Shown piece after piece: positions 1 through 6,033 of a stretch of 28,669 nucleotides of DNA (position 1 is the first letter of the stretch; each line of letters opens with the position of its first letter). This DNA comes from a virus: positions 1 through 28,669 of the IMG/VR virus record IMGVR_UViG_3300045284_000182; one strand, written 5' to 3'. The notes under the pieces are model-generated. The model was not told where the DNA came from, did no database searches, and was given only the letters and a program-made list of their open reading frames with translations. Made by a program: the position numbers and the translations under genes.

Positions 1-127
1 TACTACTGCTCGAACTACAACACCCCCCACAACAGGGTGACGTTGTGCGGGTTCCGGACGATGAGCCCGGCGCAGCCGCACGCCGCCGCAACCTGGAACC
101 TCCTCTCCCTGATCGAGATCGGCGACC
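1..127. repeat. 127-bp terminal direct repeat, left copy
   Basis: Bases 1-127 are identical to bases 28543-28669. The repeat lies inside a coding sequence that stays in frame across the joint, so it is best read as the overlap of a circular assembly and not as a biological terminal repeat. 127 is also a common assembler k-mer length. A circularly permuted, headful-packaged genome or a circular replicating form would both give this result. Confidence 0.97.
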
Positions 128-312
128 AGGTCAGTCTCACCGTCGGCTCCCCCGGCGGGGGCGGGTTCACGGACGAGGGGTTCTTCGTCGAGGGGATCCA
201 CGAGCAAGTTCAGCCGTTGGGCGCCGACTACGACGACGTCACCCTCACCCTTGACCTGTCGCCGCAGGCGTATTTCACCGACCTGACGATGTTCGGCGGT
301 GGCGGTGGCTAA
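1..312 (+). CDS. Siphovirus tail protein, C-terminal part (continues from 27448..28669)
   Basis: This is the 3' end of the tail gene that starts at 27448 and runs off the right edge. Joining the two parts at the 127-bp overlap gives one open frame of 468 codons ending at TAA 310-312. The part unique to this end covers roughly the last 104 residues. It ends in a Gly-rich tail (MFGGGGG) after a segment with alternating hydrophobic residues that looks like beta structure. No start codon belongs here: the frame is open from base 1. The next gene overlaps its stop. The tail role rests on position right after the tape measure gene and on the N-terminal part; the exact virion role (distal tail or baseplate-hub type) is inferred. 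Confidence 0.85.
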   Translation, partial: YYCSNYNTPHNRVTLCGFRTMSPAQPHAAATWNLLSLIEIGDQVSLTVGSPGGGGFTDEGFFVEGIHEQVQPLGADYDDVTLTLDLSPQAYFTDLTMFGGGGG

Positions 313-721
313 CAAGCCGGTCCTCCACGCGCACGACCACCAGCACGGCGGCGCCGACCCCGTCCGGATCACCTGGGAATCCACCGGGGAAGCAGGCGAG
401 GGCGGCGGCGGGATCATGTTCGACACCGACCCGCAGGCCGGCGGGTGGCTCGAGGTCGAGACCGACGGGCCGGGCACGACCGAGGCCGGGTACGGGATCG
501 AGCTGTTCGACGCGTCCGGGAACGGGATCGACCTGACCGCCGGCTCCGGCGGCAACGTCTATCTGTTGACGACCGGGGGCGGTGACATCATTCTCCAGCC
601 GACCGGCGCGATCCTGCTCACAGCCGCCGCGATCTACATGCAGGATCTCCCCGCCAGCGACCCCGGGGTCCCCGGCCGGTTGTGGCGCGACAGCAGCGGG
701 TTCCTGCGGGTCTCGCTATGA
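299..721 (+). CDS. Small phage structural protein, His/Gly-rich N-terminus
   Basis: A 140-residue protein starting at GTG 299; GTG 305, giving MANKPV, is an equally good start. Both overlap the stop of the tail gene. The N-terminus carries a histidine cluster followed by glycine ([13 protein letters not shown]), a pattern I know from the beginnings of tail-fibre and minor virion proteins of actinobacteriophages. The middle is Gly- and Asp-rich with repeated short beta-like stretches ([27 protein letters not shown]), compatible with a beta-helix or fibre stem. It sits between the distal tail gene and the collagen-like fibre gene and overlaps the latter by ATGA at 718-721. A minor tail or appendage protein is the likely role; no enzyme motif is visible. 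Confidence 0.75.
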   Translation: MAVANKPVLHAHDHQHGGADPVRITWESTGEAGEGGGGIMFDTDPQAGGWLEVETDGPGTTEAGYGIELFDASGNGIDLTAGSGGNVYLLTTGGGDIILQPTGAILLTAAAIYMQDLPASDPGVPGRLWRDSSGFLRVSL

Positions 722-1911
722 CAACCACCAGGTTCTCGAAGATCATCTGGGGGGCGGGGTTCACCGTCACCGATGAGGGCGCCGGTGTGATCACCGTCGA
801 CGGCGGCGGCGGCAGTGGCCCCGCCGGCGACACCGGTCCTGCAGGCCCGGCAGGCCCCACCGGCCCGAAGGGGGATAAGGGCGACCCGGGCGACCCGGGC
901 GGTGCGACCGGCCCCGCCGGGCCGACCGGCCCGACCGGCCCCACTGGTCCCACCGGCGCGACCGGGGCCACTGGTGCCGCCGGGCCGGGTGTCCCGACCG
1001 GCGGCACGACCGGGCAGGCCCTGACGAAGGTCAGCTCGACCGACTACGACACCCACTGGTCAACCGTCACGAGCGGCGGCGCCGTCGCGTCCGACACGAT
1101 CTGGGACACCAAAGGCGACCTCGCCGTAGCGACCGCCGCCGACACCGCCGCGAAGCTTCCCGTCGGGACGAACGGCCAGGTCCTCACCGCCGACAGCACC
1201 CAAACCACGGGGATCAAATGGTCCGCGGCCGCAGGCGGGATGGTCGCCGACACCCTGTGGAACGCGAAAGGCGATCTCGCCGTCGCATCCGCGGCGGACA
1301 CCGGCGCGCCGCTCACCGTCGGCTCGAACGGACAGGTGCTGACCGCCGACAGCACCCAAACCCTGGGGGTGAAGTGGGCGACCCCGTCGGCCGGCGGCTC
1401 CGGCGCGTTGACGCTCCTCTCGACGACGACGCTCGGGACCGCCGGCTCGATCGACATCACCAGCATCAGCGGCAGCTACAGCGACCTGATCTGCGTCCTG
1501 ATCGCCCGCGACACGTCCGGTAGCGGCGTCGTGAACTCGACAGCGACGTTCAACAACGACGGCAGCAACTACTACTGGGAACGCTTCGACGTTGCCACTA
1601 CCGCCGCGGTGACCGGGTTCGAGCAGATAGCCGGCGGCCCGATCACGTTGAACCGGTTCCCCGGCTCGACCGCGAACGCGAACTTCTTCGGGTCGCTCGA
1701 ACTGACGATCTACGGGTACTCGTCCACCAGCTGGGTGAAAACGTTCCAGTGGCAGTCGTTCTGGTCGCCCGGCGTGGTGAGCGGAGGCCCGACCGTCCGC
1801 CGCGGCGGCGGCTTCTGGAACAGCACCGCCGCGATCAACCGGGTCACGTTCGGGTCGAGCAGCGGCACCCTCGCGATCGGATCCCAGCTCCGCATCTACG
1901 GGCGCACATGA
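718..1911 (+). CDS. Collagen-like tail fibre or appendage protein
   Basis: 397 residues from ATG 718, which overlaps the previous stop as ATGA. Layout: a short N-terminal virion-attachment segment (about 1-32); a collagen-like run of about 18-20 Gly-X-Y triplets (about 34-90) rich in GPT, GPA and GAT; then two copies of a roughly 43-residue module around 127-168 and 178-220, sharing [19 protein letters not shown] and GxKW; then a C-terminal domain of about 170 residues with aromatic, beta-rich sequence ending LRIYGRT. Collagen-like stalks are known in phage fibres, where the triple helix trimerises the protein. The KGDL module recurs in siphophage fibre proteins. The C-terminal domain probably binds the host surface (inference). 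It precedes the lysis genes, the usual place for the last tail gene. Confidence 0.88.
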   Translation: MTTTRFSKIIWGAGFTVTDEGAGVITVDGGGGSGPAGDTGPAGPAGPTGPKGDKGDPGDPGGATGPAGPTGPTGPTGPTGATGATGAAGPGVPTGGTTGQALTKVSSTDYDTHWSTVTSGGAVASDTIWDTKGDLAVATAADTAAKLPVGTNGQVLTADSTQTTGIKWSAAAGGMVADTLWNAKGDLAVASAADTGAPLTVGSNGQVLTADSTQTLGVKWATPSAGGSGALTLLSTTTLGTAGSIDITSISGSYSDLICVLIARDTSGSGVVNSTATFNNDGSNYYWERFDVATTAAVTGFEQIAGGPITLNRFPGSTANANFFGSLELTIYGYSSTSWVKTFQWQSFWSPGVVSGGPTVRRGGGFWNSTAAINRVTFGSSSGTLAIGSQLRIYGRT

Positions 1912-1924
1912 GGAGGTACCCGAT

Positions 1925-2623
1925 ATGGCGTTGACGTTGACCAGGACGTTGCAGCTCACGAACCCGCTGATGCACGGCGCCGACGTCACCGGCGCGCAAC
2001 AGCTCCTCACCGCCAAAGGCTTCCCCTGCAAGACGGACGGGGTGTTCGGGCAGGAGACCGGGAACGCGTGCGTCGCCGCAAAAACCCGGTTGGCGTACCC
2101 GAAAGGGAAACGAACCCCGACATGCGGGAGGTTCCTCGTCGACGCACTCGAGAAGCACGCCCCGTTCGCGCCGCCGGCGGTCACGTCCGCGCGGGAGCGC
2201 TACACAGCGGTGCTCAGGCAGTTCTACGACGAGCGCGCGAACTGGGACTACGGCCAGGTCCGGCCGATCCCTCACCCCGGGCAGAGAGGCCGCGTCAAGA
2301 CCGACTGCTCCGGCGGGGTCACCTACGCCGCCCAGGTCGCGAAGGTCCCCGACCCGAACGCCAGGGGCTTCGACGGGCTCGGGTACACCGGCACCCTGCT
2401 CGAGTCGAAGTACGCGAAACGGGTCAGCCTGCTCCAGGCCCGCCCCGGCGACCTGATCGTGTACGGCCCGTTCCCCGGACACCACGTCGTCGCGATCCTC
2501 GAAGCAGGCCCGGACCCGCTCGTGTGGTCGCACGGCAGCCAGGGCGACCCCAGGATCATGCGGCACTCCCAGCAGGCCGCGTATCAGCCGGCCGGTGTCG
2601 CGGTGCTCTCGTTCCTTCCGTGA
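1925..2623 (+). CDS. Endolysin: peptidoglycan-binding plus NlpC/P60-like peptidase
   Basis: 232 residues with a strong ribosome binding site (AGGAGGT at 1911-1917, 7 nt before ATG 1925). Residues about 10-75 resemble a PG_binding_1 domain (GADVTGAQQLL, DGVFGQETGNA). Residues about 90-232 look like an NlpC/P60-type cysteine peptidase. The likely nucleophile is Cys128 in TDCSGG; the GDLIVYG strand is followed by a His pair (186-187); His203 in WSHGS may complete the site. The enzyme would cut cell-wall stem peptides at the end of infection after holin release. There is no signal peptide, so it needs a holin. The next gene starts inside its last codon and stop (GTGA at 2620-2623), and the operon position supports the lysis role. 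Confidence 0.9.
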   Translation: MALTLTRTLQLTNPLMHGADVTGAQQLLTAKGFPCKTDGVFGQETGNACVAAKTRLAYPKGKRTPTCGRFLVDALEKHAPFAPPAVTSARERYTAVLRQFYDERANWDYGQVRPIPHPGQRGRVKTDCSGGVTYAAQVAKVPDPNARGFDGLGYTGTLLESKYAKRVSLLQARPGDLIVYGPFPGHHVVAILEAGPDPLVWSHGSQGDPRIMRHSQQAAYQPAGVAVLSFLP

Positions 2624-2952
2624 AACGGTCGTCGTCGGACTGGGTCGCGATCATCCTCGCCGGCGGCCTCTCAACCGCCGTCGTCACCCTGGTGATCGGC
2701 GTGATCTGGGCCGCGATCCAGCACGGCAACACCGCGTCCTCATTGTCGGAGAACGAGTCGGCGGTGCTGACGACGGCGTTCGGCGCGATGGCCGGGATCC
2801 TCGGCGCCTGGGTCGGCTACAGGGCCGCCAACGGCCACGAACCACCCGAGGATGGGTGGCCCGAGCCGCTGCCGAACCCGCACACCGCATTACCGAACTG
2901 GCCCGACCGCCACGACACCGCCGAAACCCCCCCCAAACCCCCGCCGGGGTGA
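2620..2952 (+). CDS. Candidate holin, two membrane segments
   Basis: 110 residues from GTG 2620, overlapping the endolysin stop. Two hydrophobic stretches are visible: residues about 8-33 (WVAIILAGGL to VIGVIWAAI) and about 52-70 (AFGAMAGILGAWVGY). Between them lies a short polar loop with several acidic residues (SLSENES). A Pro-rich, charged cytoplasmic-type tail of about 40 residues ends in PPKPPPG. Size, membrane topology and position directly after an endolysin fit a holin, which forms the pores that let the endolysin reach the wall. I do not recognise a named holin family, so the assignment rests on topology and context. Its stop overlaps a further tiny membrane gene (GTGA at 2949). Confidence 0.72.
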   Translation: MKRSSSDWVAIILAGGLSTAVVTLVIGVIWAAIQHGNTASSLSENESAVLTTAFGAMAGILGAWVGYRAANGHEPPEDGWPEPLPNPHTALPNWPDRHDTAETPPKPPPG

Positions 2953-3017
2953 CGTGGCTGCTGTTCGTGCTCGCGCTCTTGCTGGCGGTCGCGGTCGTCG
3001 CGTCAATGCGCCGCTAG
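2949..3017 (+). CDS. Tiny single-span membrane protein of the lysis cassette
   Basis: 22 codons from GTG 2949, overlapping the previous stop by GTGA. The product is almost entirely one hydrophobic helix (WLLFVLALLLAVAVVA) followed by SMRR, giving a short positive end inside the cell. Its stop TAG at 3015-3017 shares the palindrome CTAG with the stop of the convergent minus-strand gene. Translational coupling and location suggest a second lysis-associated membrane peptide, such as an antiholin or pinholin-like partner. This is inference; the peptide is too short for a family assignment. Confidence 0.5.
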   Translation: MTWLLFVLALLLAVAVVASMRR

Positions 3018-3472
3018 AACTCGCTCTTTGGCAGGTAGTAGCCGGTGTTGTCGCTGCTGCCGAGGTCGGTGTAGCCGGCGCACCGGATCATCGAGTGCTG
3101 CTGCGGGTTGAAGGTGTGGTAAAACGACGCGTCGACCTCGGTGTGCGCAGGGACGCTGATCCCGTGCCCGTAGTTGGAGAGGTAGCTCTCGCTCGAGTTG
3201 CCGCCGTCGGAGTAGTCGAACGTCGCCCACGGGTTCACGGTCCCGGCTGCGCTGCCGCTGTTGCGGAGAGTGATCGTGACGTAGATCCGGGCGTCACCTT
3301 CGCTCTCGGTGCATGAGTTGTCGCTCGACGCTCCCCGCAGCATCGTTATGTGAGCCGACCCGGTAGACGCCGCGGACGCGGTGGCGGCGCTGCTCGAGGT
3401 CTTGATGCTGCTGTTGTGCGAGATCCCGTAGATCCCCGCGACGATCACGCCGACCACGATCAAAGCCTTCAT
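3014..3472 (-). CDS. Exported or membrane-anchored protein of unknown function (possible conversion gene)
   Basis: 152 residues on the minus strand. The start has a good ribosome binding site (AAAGGAG about 9 nt upstream). The N-terminus is a hydrophobic signal or anchor (MKALIVVGVIVAGIYGI), followed by a Ser/Ala/Thr-rich linker (about 20-42) and a beta-rich domain (about 43-152). That domain contains two Cys (in NSCTES and RCAGY) and the patterns YVTITLRNSGSAAGTV and VPAHTEVDASFY, which recall the Ig-like DUF4352 or FxLYD type of secreted domains. It would sit outside the cell membrane. As the only gene with this topology on the opposite strand, next to the integration module, it may be expressed from the prophage (superinfection exclusion or lysogenic conversion). 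That is inference. It ends tail to tail with the lysis operon, overlapping at CTAG 3014-3017. Confidence 0.75.
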   Translation of the reverse strand: MKALIVVGVIVAGIYGISHNSSIKTSSSAATASAASTGSAHITMLRGASSDNSCTESEGDARIYVTITLRNSGSAAGTVNPWATFDYSDGGNSSESYLSNYGHGISVPAHTEVDASFYHTFNPQQHSMIRCAGYTDLGSSDNTGYYLPKSEF

Positions 3473-3645
3473 GGCTGAAACTCCTTTGTCCAGTTCCCCC
3501 GCCGGCTGACCCGCCGGGGTTCACCAAGGAAAGTACCGGGCGCCCCAGGCGTGCTGTATCCCCCATGTGGGGTGACCGGGGCTGGGCTACGGTACGAGGT
3601 CGGGTCGGCCGCCGAGCCCTGTCCAGTGCTTGGCGCCGGCCCTCT
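3473..3645. other. Intergenic spacer between the two minus-strand genes
   Basis: 173 bp without a convincing reading frame. On the minus strand it holds the ribosome binding site of the exported-protein gene at its left end. It also has an imperfect dyad, CCCCA-TG-TGGGG, at 3561-3572, and a short GC stem (CCGGC/GCCGG) near 3503-3520. The dyad could be an operator or part of a promoter for the exported-protein gene, but I cannot identify -35 and -10 boxes with confidence. Confidence 0.4.
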
Positions 3646-3873
3646 TTATTCCTCCTCGAGCCGCCGGCCGATCTCCCGCCAGTCCTGCACCGTGCGGTAC
3701 GGCACCCCGATCGCTTTCCCGAGCGCGCGGTCGCTCCACCCGTCCAGGCTCGCCTCGTAGGTCGCCCGGTACAGAGCCTCCTTCGCGGTCTCCTCTTCCC
3801 GTCGCGCAGCGGTGAGCTGGTCGTGGAGGGCGCGGACACGGTCGGCGCTCTCCCGGGGCGGGTTGCGGGCCAC
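3646..3873 (-). CDS. Small helix-turn-helix DNA-binding protein (regulator candidate)
   Basis: 75 residues from GTG at 3873 on the minus strand. The first half is a charged helical region, likely coiled coil (residues about 10-43). The second half reads WSDRALGKAIGVPYRTVQDW at about 46-65, a typical helix-turn-helix with a sigma-region-4 or Xre-like recognition helix, and the protein ends in RRLEEE. It is divergent from the excisionase and integrase genes, with a 266-bp control region between them that contains an inverted repeat and phased direct repeats. That arrangement fits a regulator of the lysis-lysogeny or integration decision. No other repressor is visible, so this is the best immunity-repressor candidate, although at 75 residues it would lack the usual C-terminal domain. 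A terminase-small-subunit-like HTH is an alternative, but the position argues against it. Confidence 0.65.
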   Translation of the reverse strand: MARNPPRESADRVRALHDQLTAARREEETAKEALYRATYEASLDGWSDRALGKAIGVPYRTVQDWREIGRRLEEE

Positions 3874-3888
3874 GCGCTACAGGTTGGC

Positions 3889-3946
3889 CGAACCCGCGCC
3901 CCGCTGCTTGCACGGGCAACCATGCGTTGTTAGTGTCGCGGGTTCG
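3889..3946. repeat. 10-bp perfect inverted repeat in the control region
   Basis: CGAACCCGCG at 3889-3898 and its exact reverse complement CGCGGGTTCG at 3937-3946, with 38 bp between them. It lies just upstream of the minus-strand HTH gene. It could be an operator pair allowing looping, or the arms of a recombination site. The spacing is too long for a typical terminator hairpin. Confidence 0.6.
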
Positions 3947-4033
3947 CGGGCAGGCACTCCTGGGGGGGCAAGTTGGCGAAGTCGTTGTTGCGCAGGCGCG
4001 AACGTTTCGACCGCAAACAGCGACACTTCCGCA

Positions 4034-4103
4034 TGTCCTCGTTTGTCCCCGCCTGTCCCCGGTTGTCTCTCATCGTCCTCTCATGTCCTCGTTTGTCCCC
4101 GGA
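4034..4103. repeat. Seven direct repeats at exact 10-bp spacing (iterons)
   Basis: Units begin at 4034, 4044, 4054, 4064, 4074, 4084 and 4094. Five of the seven start TGTCC; units 4 and 5 are degenerate (TGTCT, CGTCC). The consensus is TGTCCYCGNN. Units 1-2 recur exactly as units 6-7, giving a 19-bp identical stretch at 4032-4050 and 4082-4100. Ten-bp spacing puts every unit on the same face of the helix. The array ends 36 bp before the excisionase start. Excisionases of the lambda Xis and P2 Cox type bind phased direct repeats cooperatively, so this is a likely Xis or repressor filament site. Confidence 0.8.
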
Positions 4104-4139
4104 CGGTGCCTGGCTAGAGGCGGTAGAACCGGTCGTGCT

Positions 4140-4331
4140 GTGACTCTGCTCTCCACCCGCGACGCCGCGAAACAGCTCGGTGTCAGCACCAAAACGGTGC
4201 TCCGCTACACCAAGAAGGGGCTCCCGTTCTACGACCTCCCCGGCGGGCTGCGGTTCGACCCCGACGAGATCTACGAGTGGATCGAGCAGTACCACCGCCG
4301 CAACGGCAACGGATCCGAGCGGCACGAGTAG
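4140..4331 (+). CDS. xis: Excisionase-like MerR/HTH_17 DNA-binding protein
   Basis: 63 residues from GTG 4140. Almost the whole protein is one helix-turn-helix of the excisionase/MerR type: LLSTRDAAKQLGVSTKTVLR (about 3-22), then the wing (LPFYDLPGGLRFDPDEIYEW, about 29-48). In this family the N-terminal helix-turn-helix and the beta-wing bind DNA, and recombination directionality factors are short versions of it. It lies 4 bp before the integrase and directly after a phased repeat array. It probably controls excision by binding near attP and may also regulate int transcription. The ribosome binding site is weak (only an AGAGGCGG-like stretch upstream), so an upstream in-frame ATG near 4083 cannot be excluded, although that extension is not protein-like. 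Confidence 0.8.
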   Translation: MTLLSTRDAAKQLGVSTKTVLRYTKKGLPFYDLPGGLRFDPDEIYEWIEQYHRRNGNGSERHE

Positions 4332-4335
4332 TACG

Positions 4336-5418
4336 ATGCCTCCAACCATAAAAAGCCCGGCACCGCTCACACGGCCCGGGCGCGGCACAGGAGGAATCAG
4401 CTCCCATGCGTTCCCTACGCTACAAGCCCTCGCCGACGCAGCACGGCTGCTGCGCGAATCGGTGAAAGACAACTCGTACCGCGCGACCCCCCTCGGCTTA
4501 GAGGTCGCCCGGTACATCCGCTGGTTCCGGTCCGAGTGGGGCGCAGCCCCCGGCAGCATCGACAAATACGAGCAAGCACTCGCGAGGCTCTCGCTGTATT
4601 TCGCCGACCTCGAGCTCACCGATATGGAGGCGCCGGTCGGGGTCGAGCGGCTCCGCGAGTGCCTCGACCATTACTGGGGCACGGTCGAGCCCGCGACCCG
4701 TGGCCGGGTGATCGCGACGTGGCGGTCGTTCTTCGACTGGGCGATCCGCGAGAACCGCGGGATCATCTCGAACCCGGCCCGCGCGTTGACGATGCCGAAA
4801 CGGCGCGACACGCGCCGGGAGCCGTTCCCGGAGAAGTTCGTCCGCCGCGCGGTCGCGCAACGCCACGGCTGCGACCGCTGCGGCGTCGTCCTCGTGCTCC
4901 TCTACGGCGTCCGCCGGGCCGAGCTCGCCGGCGTCCAGTTCCGTCACTTCGACTTCGGCTACCGGCAGCTCTCACTCGTCGGGAAAGGCGGCAAGGTCAG
5001 GATCATCCCGATCGTCGAGGACGAGTTCTGGGTCGACCTCACCTCGTTGGAGCTCGACCAGGGCGGCCCCGACATCGCCGGCGACAAGTACCTGATCTGC
5101 CCCAGGCGCAGGACCGGGATGAACACCACGTTCTTCCACGCGAAAAGGATGCTCCCCCGCGCGATCGACCGCTGGTGGTACGACCGGCTCGAGGAGGTCG
5201 ACCTGATCCAGCCCGACGCCCGGCGGGATCACGGGATGCACCGCGGCCGCCACACCGTCGCGACCGAGATCCTCCGCGAGACCGGCAACATCGTCGCGGC
5301 GCAGGAGCTCCTCGGGCACTCCTCCCCGGAGACGACACGGCAGTACTACGCCGGATTCGACACCCGTGACCTCGAGGCCGTCATCCGCGCCGCACGCGCC
5401 CGGAGTGGCACAGCATGA
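4336..5418 (+). CDS. int: Tyrosine recombinase, phage integrase
   Basis: 360 residues from ATG 4336. The catalytic set is complete: Arg193 in GVRRAEL, Lys220 in GKGGKVR, His302 and Arg305 in MHRGRHT, His328 in LLGHSS and Tyr337 in TTRQYY. The N-terminal part (about 25-155) is the SAM-like core-binding domain, with LLRESVKDNSYRATPLGLEV at about 38-57. I remember that motif from integrases of actinobacterial elements, and it argues for a start upstream of it. The enzyme integrates the phage genome at a bacterial attB and, with the excisionase-like protein 4 bp upstream, excises it. An excellent Shine-Dalgarno with an out-of-frame ATG (4406) lies inside the beginning of the gene. GTG 4462 is an alternative start that would remove part of the conserved N-terminal region. 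The next gene overlaps by ATGA at 5415. Confidence 0.93.
   Translation: MPPTIKSPAPLTRPGRGTGGISSHAFPTLQALADAARLLRESVKDNSYRATPLGLEVARYIRWFRSEWGAAPGSIDKYEQALARLSLYFADLELTDMEAPVGVERLRECLDHYWGTVEPATRGRVIATWRSFFDWAIRENRGIISNPARALTMPKRRDTRREPFPEKFVRRAVAQRHGCDRCGVVLVLLYGVRRAELAGVQFRHFDFGYRQLSLVGKGGKVRIIPIVEDEFWVDLTSLELDQGGPDIAGDKYLICPRRRTGMNTTFFHAKRMLPRAIDRWWYDRLEEVDLIQPDARRDHGMHRGRHTVATEILRETGNIVAAQELLGHSSPETTRQYYAGFDTRDLEAVIRAARARSGTA
4406..4465 (+). CDS. Possible 19-codon leader peptide within int
   Basis: AGGAGGA at 4389-4395 is followed 10 nt later by ATG 4406, which opens a 19-codon frame out of phase with int. That frame stops at TGA 4463-4465, overlapping an in-frame integrase GTG (4462) as GTGA. 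This looks like a translation-coupling device that could give a shorter integrase from GTG 4462. It may equally be chance in a GC-rich sequence. The peptide has no recognisable function. Confidence 0.25.
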   Translation: MRSLRYKPSPTQHGCCANR

Positions 5419-5849
5419 GCGACAAGCCGGAAATCAAGTGGATCGAGGACACGCGCATACTCTCGATAGTGGGGGCGCCGCCCGGGTGGTACTCGCTGAC
5501 CCGCCGCGACGACGACAACGGCTACGACCCGAAAGGCGGGTCAATCCATGACGTCGCCTACGTCGAGCCGATCGCCTTTTTCGCGCTCCTCGAAACCGTC
5601 GAACGTCGCTACAAAATCACGAAGGACAAGGACGGCGAGGAGGTTTGGGAGTCAACCGGCGAGACGGACGTGGACAAGGACGGGGGCTTTCCGCACACCT
5701 ACGTCAAACCGGTCGCGTGGCACTCGGGCGAGGAGGACTTTCCGGGCGCCGACGAGCTCGGCCTCTTGTCCAGTCAGGGGCTCGTCGTCAACCCCATGCA
5801 TGACCTGAACGCGTCCTGGATCCGCGCCCGGTTCGGTCCCAAAACATGA
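5415..5849 (+). CDS. Hypothetical acidic protein downstream of int
   Basis: 144 residues from ATG 5415, overlapping the integrase stop by ATGA, so it is probably translated with it. The protein is acidic and rich in Asp, Glu and Lys, especially at about 70-95 (ITKDKDGEEVW, GETDVDKDGGFPH). Aromatic stretches such as APPGWYSLTRRDDDNGYDP suggest a folded soluble domain. I see no signal peptide, membrane segment or catalytic motif and do not recognise a family. Coupling to int hints at a role in the lysogenic stage or in host interaction, but that is only context. A low-GC non-coding stretch follows. Confidence 0.7.
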   Translation: MSDKPEIKWIEDTRILSIVGAPPGWYSLTRRDDDNGYDPKGGSIHDVAYVEPIAFFALLETVERRYKITKDKDGEEVWESTGETDVDKDGGFPHTYVKPVAWHSGEEDFPGADELGLLSSQGLVVNPMHDLNASWIRARFGPKT

Positions 5850-6033
5850 GTGTAATACAGCTTTCGCTCAACCATGCGGGTTGCAGCGTTTTAAGACAGG
5901 AAAGCATAGTTAGGTGTCCCCAGCAACCCGATAACCATGCGGGACTGCCGGCTGGGCTAGCGGATTGTTTCCGCTGTTCTGCTCCGCTAGGCGGTAGGCC
6001 GTATTTCCCTGCAAACGGCTTGATTTCGGCGTG
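5850..6033. promoter_or_regulatory. AT-richer non-coding region before the methylase
   Basis: About 184 bp of visibly lower GC than its surroundings. It contains an 11-bp direct repeat AACCATGCGGG at 5870-5880 and 5933-5943, an 8-bp inverted repeat CGGGTTGC/GCAACCCG at 5877-5884 and 5923-5930, and a head-on pair of the start-associated repeat at 5955-5992. An open frame of 62 codons crosses the region but is not protein-like. It may hold a promoter, a structured RNA or attP. The base composition shift could mark a recombination boundary. Confidence 0.5.
5955..5992. repeat. Head-on pair of start-associated repeats
   Basis: The minus strand of 5971-5992 reads GCCTAGCGGAGCAGAAC, a 16-of-17 match to the repeat found before the next five genes. 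On the plus strand, 5955-5965 carries GGCTAGCGGAT, a shorter copy. Together they make a perfect 8-bp inverted repeat, CTAGCGGA (5957-5964) with TCCGCTAG (5983-5990), with an 18-nt loop. An opposite-strand copy outside any gene shows the element is a DNA or RNA repeat and not only shared protein sequence. Confidence 0.75.

Larger units (their letters stand above)
3874..4139. promoter_or_regulatory. Divergent control region, likely operator and attP area
   Basis: 266 bp between the minus-strand HTH gene and the excisionase. It has no convincing reading frame. It contains a perfect 10-bp inverted repeat (CGAACCCGCG at 3889-3898 with CGCGGGTTCG at 3937-3946) and a seven-unit 10-bp phased repeat array (4034-4103). 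Promoters for both directions must lie here, but none is obvious by eye. Because phage attachment sites and excisionase binding sites usually lie beside xis and int, this is the first place to look for attP. That is inference: I found no tRNA-like core. Confidence 0.55.
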
